A model generated the notes under the pieces. The model was not told the origin of the DNA, searched no databases, and saw only the letters and a list, made by a program, of their open reading frames with translations. Of a stretch of DNA of 64,000 nucleotides, positions 61,985-64,000 are shown in pieces (position 1 is the stretch's first letter; every line of letters begins with the position of its first letter). Made by a program: the position numbers and the translations under genes. Source of the stretch: Girardinichthys multiradiatus (Eukaryota; Chordata; Actinopteri; Cyprinodontiformes; Goodeidae); the NCBI RefSeq assembly GCF_021462225.1, contig NC_061798.1, positions 26,761,320 to 26,825,319 of the forward strand, given 5' to 3'.

Positions 61985-62990
61985 TACAGGGGGCAAAAAG
62001 TATTCAAAACCTTTTTGGTCACCAACATAACCATGTTTGAGATATGCTATAAAGTATGATGTTAAAAGCAAGACACATTTCACTCAAGGGCTCAAATCTG
62101 TATTATTTTAACAATGTTTCACTGAAAATGTGTTTTTATTATGAGGTATGTTTATAGATTTGTAACGCAATATTCATAAATTTTGTTGACTGATGATTCT
62201 GTCATTATTATAGCTTGTAGCATCCATGTTTGTGTAAATGGGTACAGTATGATTAAAACTATAACAGGTTAAGCTAGATTTCACATTATAAGAATGAGAA
62301 TTTTTACTAAGTTTAAATCCGCCAATTAGACCAGATTGCTACCAGTAGAATTAGGAGATTACTTGAAAAGAACCTGTCTGACAACATAAAGTAGGCATAA
62401 AAGCATGATGCCACGATCTAAAGACATTCAGGAACAGATAAGAAACAAAGTCACTGATATCAAACAGTCTGGAAAGGGTTTAGGATTCCAGTGAGCCATC
62501 GTGAGAACCATTATCCACTAATGAAGAAAACATCAAACTGGAGAATGTTCCCAGGTGTGGCCAGACAACCAAAATTATCTCAAGAGTGAACTGACGACTC
62601 ATGCTTGAAGTCACAACAGAACCCAGAACATCTAAACCACTGCAGGCCTTACTTGCCTCAGGGTTCATGATTCATAATAATAAAGAGACTGGGTAATGAT
62701 CCAAAGCTCAACAGTAAGTCCACCTTTCAAGGTTTTGGAGTGGCCAGGTCAAAGTTTGGACTTAAATCTGATTGAGATGTGGTGGTGTGACATTAAACAG
62801 GATGTCCATGCTTGAAAACCTTCCAGGTTTAGGGTTAATGTTCACACAAGGCTCAGTGGGTTTGGATATTGTTCGCTCCATTATAAATGAAATAATCATT
62901 TGAAAACTTTGAAAATTTTCCGACACATTTAAGTGTGACAAAAACAGAAGAAATCTGTGAAGGGGGCATATACCTTTTTACGACACTGTA
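61985..62990 (+). mobile_element. Decayed Tc1-type element
   Basis: Starts near GGGGGCAAAAAGTATTCAAA and ends near CATATACCTTTTTACGACAC before TGTAC. It has + strand pieces of transposase such as DIRKQ-like (GACATTCAGGAACAGATAAG), CAAAGCTCAACAGTAAGTCC and GACTTAAATCTGATTGAGAT (the DLNLIEMW block). All frames are broken. It appears related to 40170-41153. Confidence 0.65.
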
Positions 62991-63184
62991 CAACAATTTG
63001 GGCTAGGATAACCCAGAACCAGGTGGTAAAAAGGGTTTTAAAGACGATACACTTGGACAGGTTTGATGATGTTCAGCCTCATCTCATTAGTGGAGGGTCT
63101 TCAGATCTGAGAAATGGGCCAACACTTCTATAGATCACACCAACACTTACAGAAACGAAAACAGCCTGTTCACTCTCTTTGCAA

Positions 63185-63185
<1 letters not shown>

Positions 63186-63240
<55 letters not shown>
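63186..63240. repeat. (CA)n microsatellite
   Basis: Pure AC/CA dinucleotide run of about 27 units. Confidence 0.93.
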
Positions 63241-63242
<2 letters not shown>

Positions 63243-64000
63243 ATGCACACGAGCCCTTCTTCTTCTTTGGCCTGGCTGTGCACCCAGGAGGGACAGCGGT
63301 GACTCAGAAAGAGTCATACATAAAAAACACGCACAGCACAAACTCAAGTATATGCAAATGTTGCCAGCAAACTTCCTCAGTTATAGTCCTCTGAACTTCT
63401 GTTATGGTAGGATGTTGTTGGTTGTTGGTGGTTAGGGTTCAGACTCAAGATTTAGGCTTAGAAACTGAATTTTATGAATATGAAAACTCTGTCCTGACTT
63501 TATTTGGAAAAGCTGGAAAATTTGATGACATATGACTGTGTGAGTTGTCATCACATGTGGTTAGATATCTCTTTTTTATCGAGATGTTTCTGCAAGTGGC
63601 TAAAAGTGAGTAAATCACACATGTTGTTGAGAAGATATGAAGGTGGTCATGCGAACACCCTGGTTGAGGATTTATTAGAAATAAAAATGTACAGGCTGTG
63701 AATCTAATTGTGAGATCTCTGCTGGCTGGTTCTGGCACTTCATTGTTCTCAGCTGCAACTCATCCAGCTAATGAGCTCATGGCTTTTTAAGACAGCTGCT
63801 GACACAGTCTGTTGCTGGAACATAGTCTCTGTTATGTGGACTTCTGTCAACCTGCCTGATCGCTTGTTGTCCTGCCCATCTGTCTGCCTGCCTGTCGCCA
63901 TATGGAACTCTTCTTCAGGAAATCTGCACTGTAAATATTTCCACCGCCAGAACACTCTATCTCTGCTTGGATCCTTGGGGCTTCCTCATCCTCTGGCTTC
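63241..64000. other. Unassigned DNA at the window end
   Basis: No coding exon, RNA gene or repeat is recognised. Short ORFs on both strands lack domains. Confidence 0.3.

Noticed and set aside
37473..63240. CRISPR-like arrays
   Set aside because: Tandem arrays here are microsatellites without spacers; the DNA is vertebrate.

Overview
The window is vertebrate nuclear DNA from a ray-finned fish. Genes are split by GT-AG introns, and three neighbours (get3/asna1, best2 and a Hook-type terminal exon pointing back at best2) match the order and orientation of human GET3-BEST2-HOOK2 on chromosome 19p13. The intergenic and intronic DNA is full of Tc1/mariner elements, fish-type LINEs, tRNA-headed SINEs and long CA repeats, which is typical of teleosts. 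I cannot name the species.

Layout. 972-2794 (+): the last eight exons of a TOM1-family endosomal adaptor (GAT domain and C-terminus); its N-terminal VHS part lies outside the window. 3197-4030: a tRNA-derived SINE and the 3' end of a LINE. 4831-5689 (+): a single-exon noggin-like BMP-antagonist gene broken by an in-frame TGA and by a frameshift before its last cysteine cluster. 7054-12654 (+): complete seven-exon get3/asna1 (TRC40 ATPase). 14147-15756: an apparently complete Tc1 element with an intact 334-residue transposase. 15893-16859: CpG-rich block and purine tract before best2. 16860-33610 (+): complete nine-coding-exon bestrophin-2, with introns swollen by at least six transposon insertions including a four-element nest. 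35278-35409 (-): a putative last exon of a Hook protein, convergent with best2. From 35.4 kb to the end I find no other gene; this part holds Tc1 relics, MITE-like copies, LINE/SINE tails, five CA or CAGA microsatellites, a C-rich interspersed repeat and unannotated AT-rich DNA.

How the genes relate. TOM1 proteins sort ubiquitinated cargo on endosomes, GET3 delivers tail-anchored proteins to the ER, bestrophin-2 is a calcium-gated anion channel, and Hook proteins link cargo to dynein. They are neighbours through conserved synteny and not through a shared pathway. The most notable points are the decayed noggin-like gene, the mixture of intact and catalytically dead Tc1 copies, the nested TE block in best2 intron 7, and the isolated Hook terminal exon followed by about 28 kb without a recognisable partner exon.
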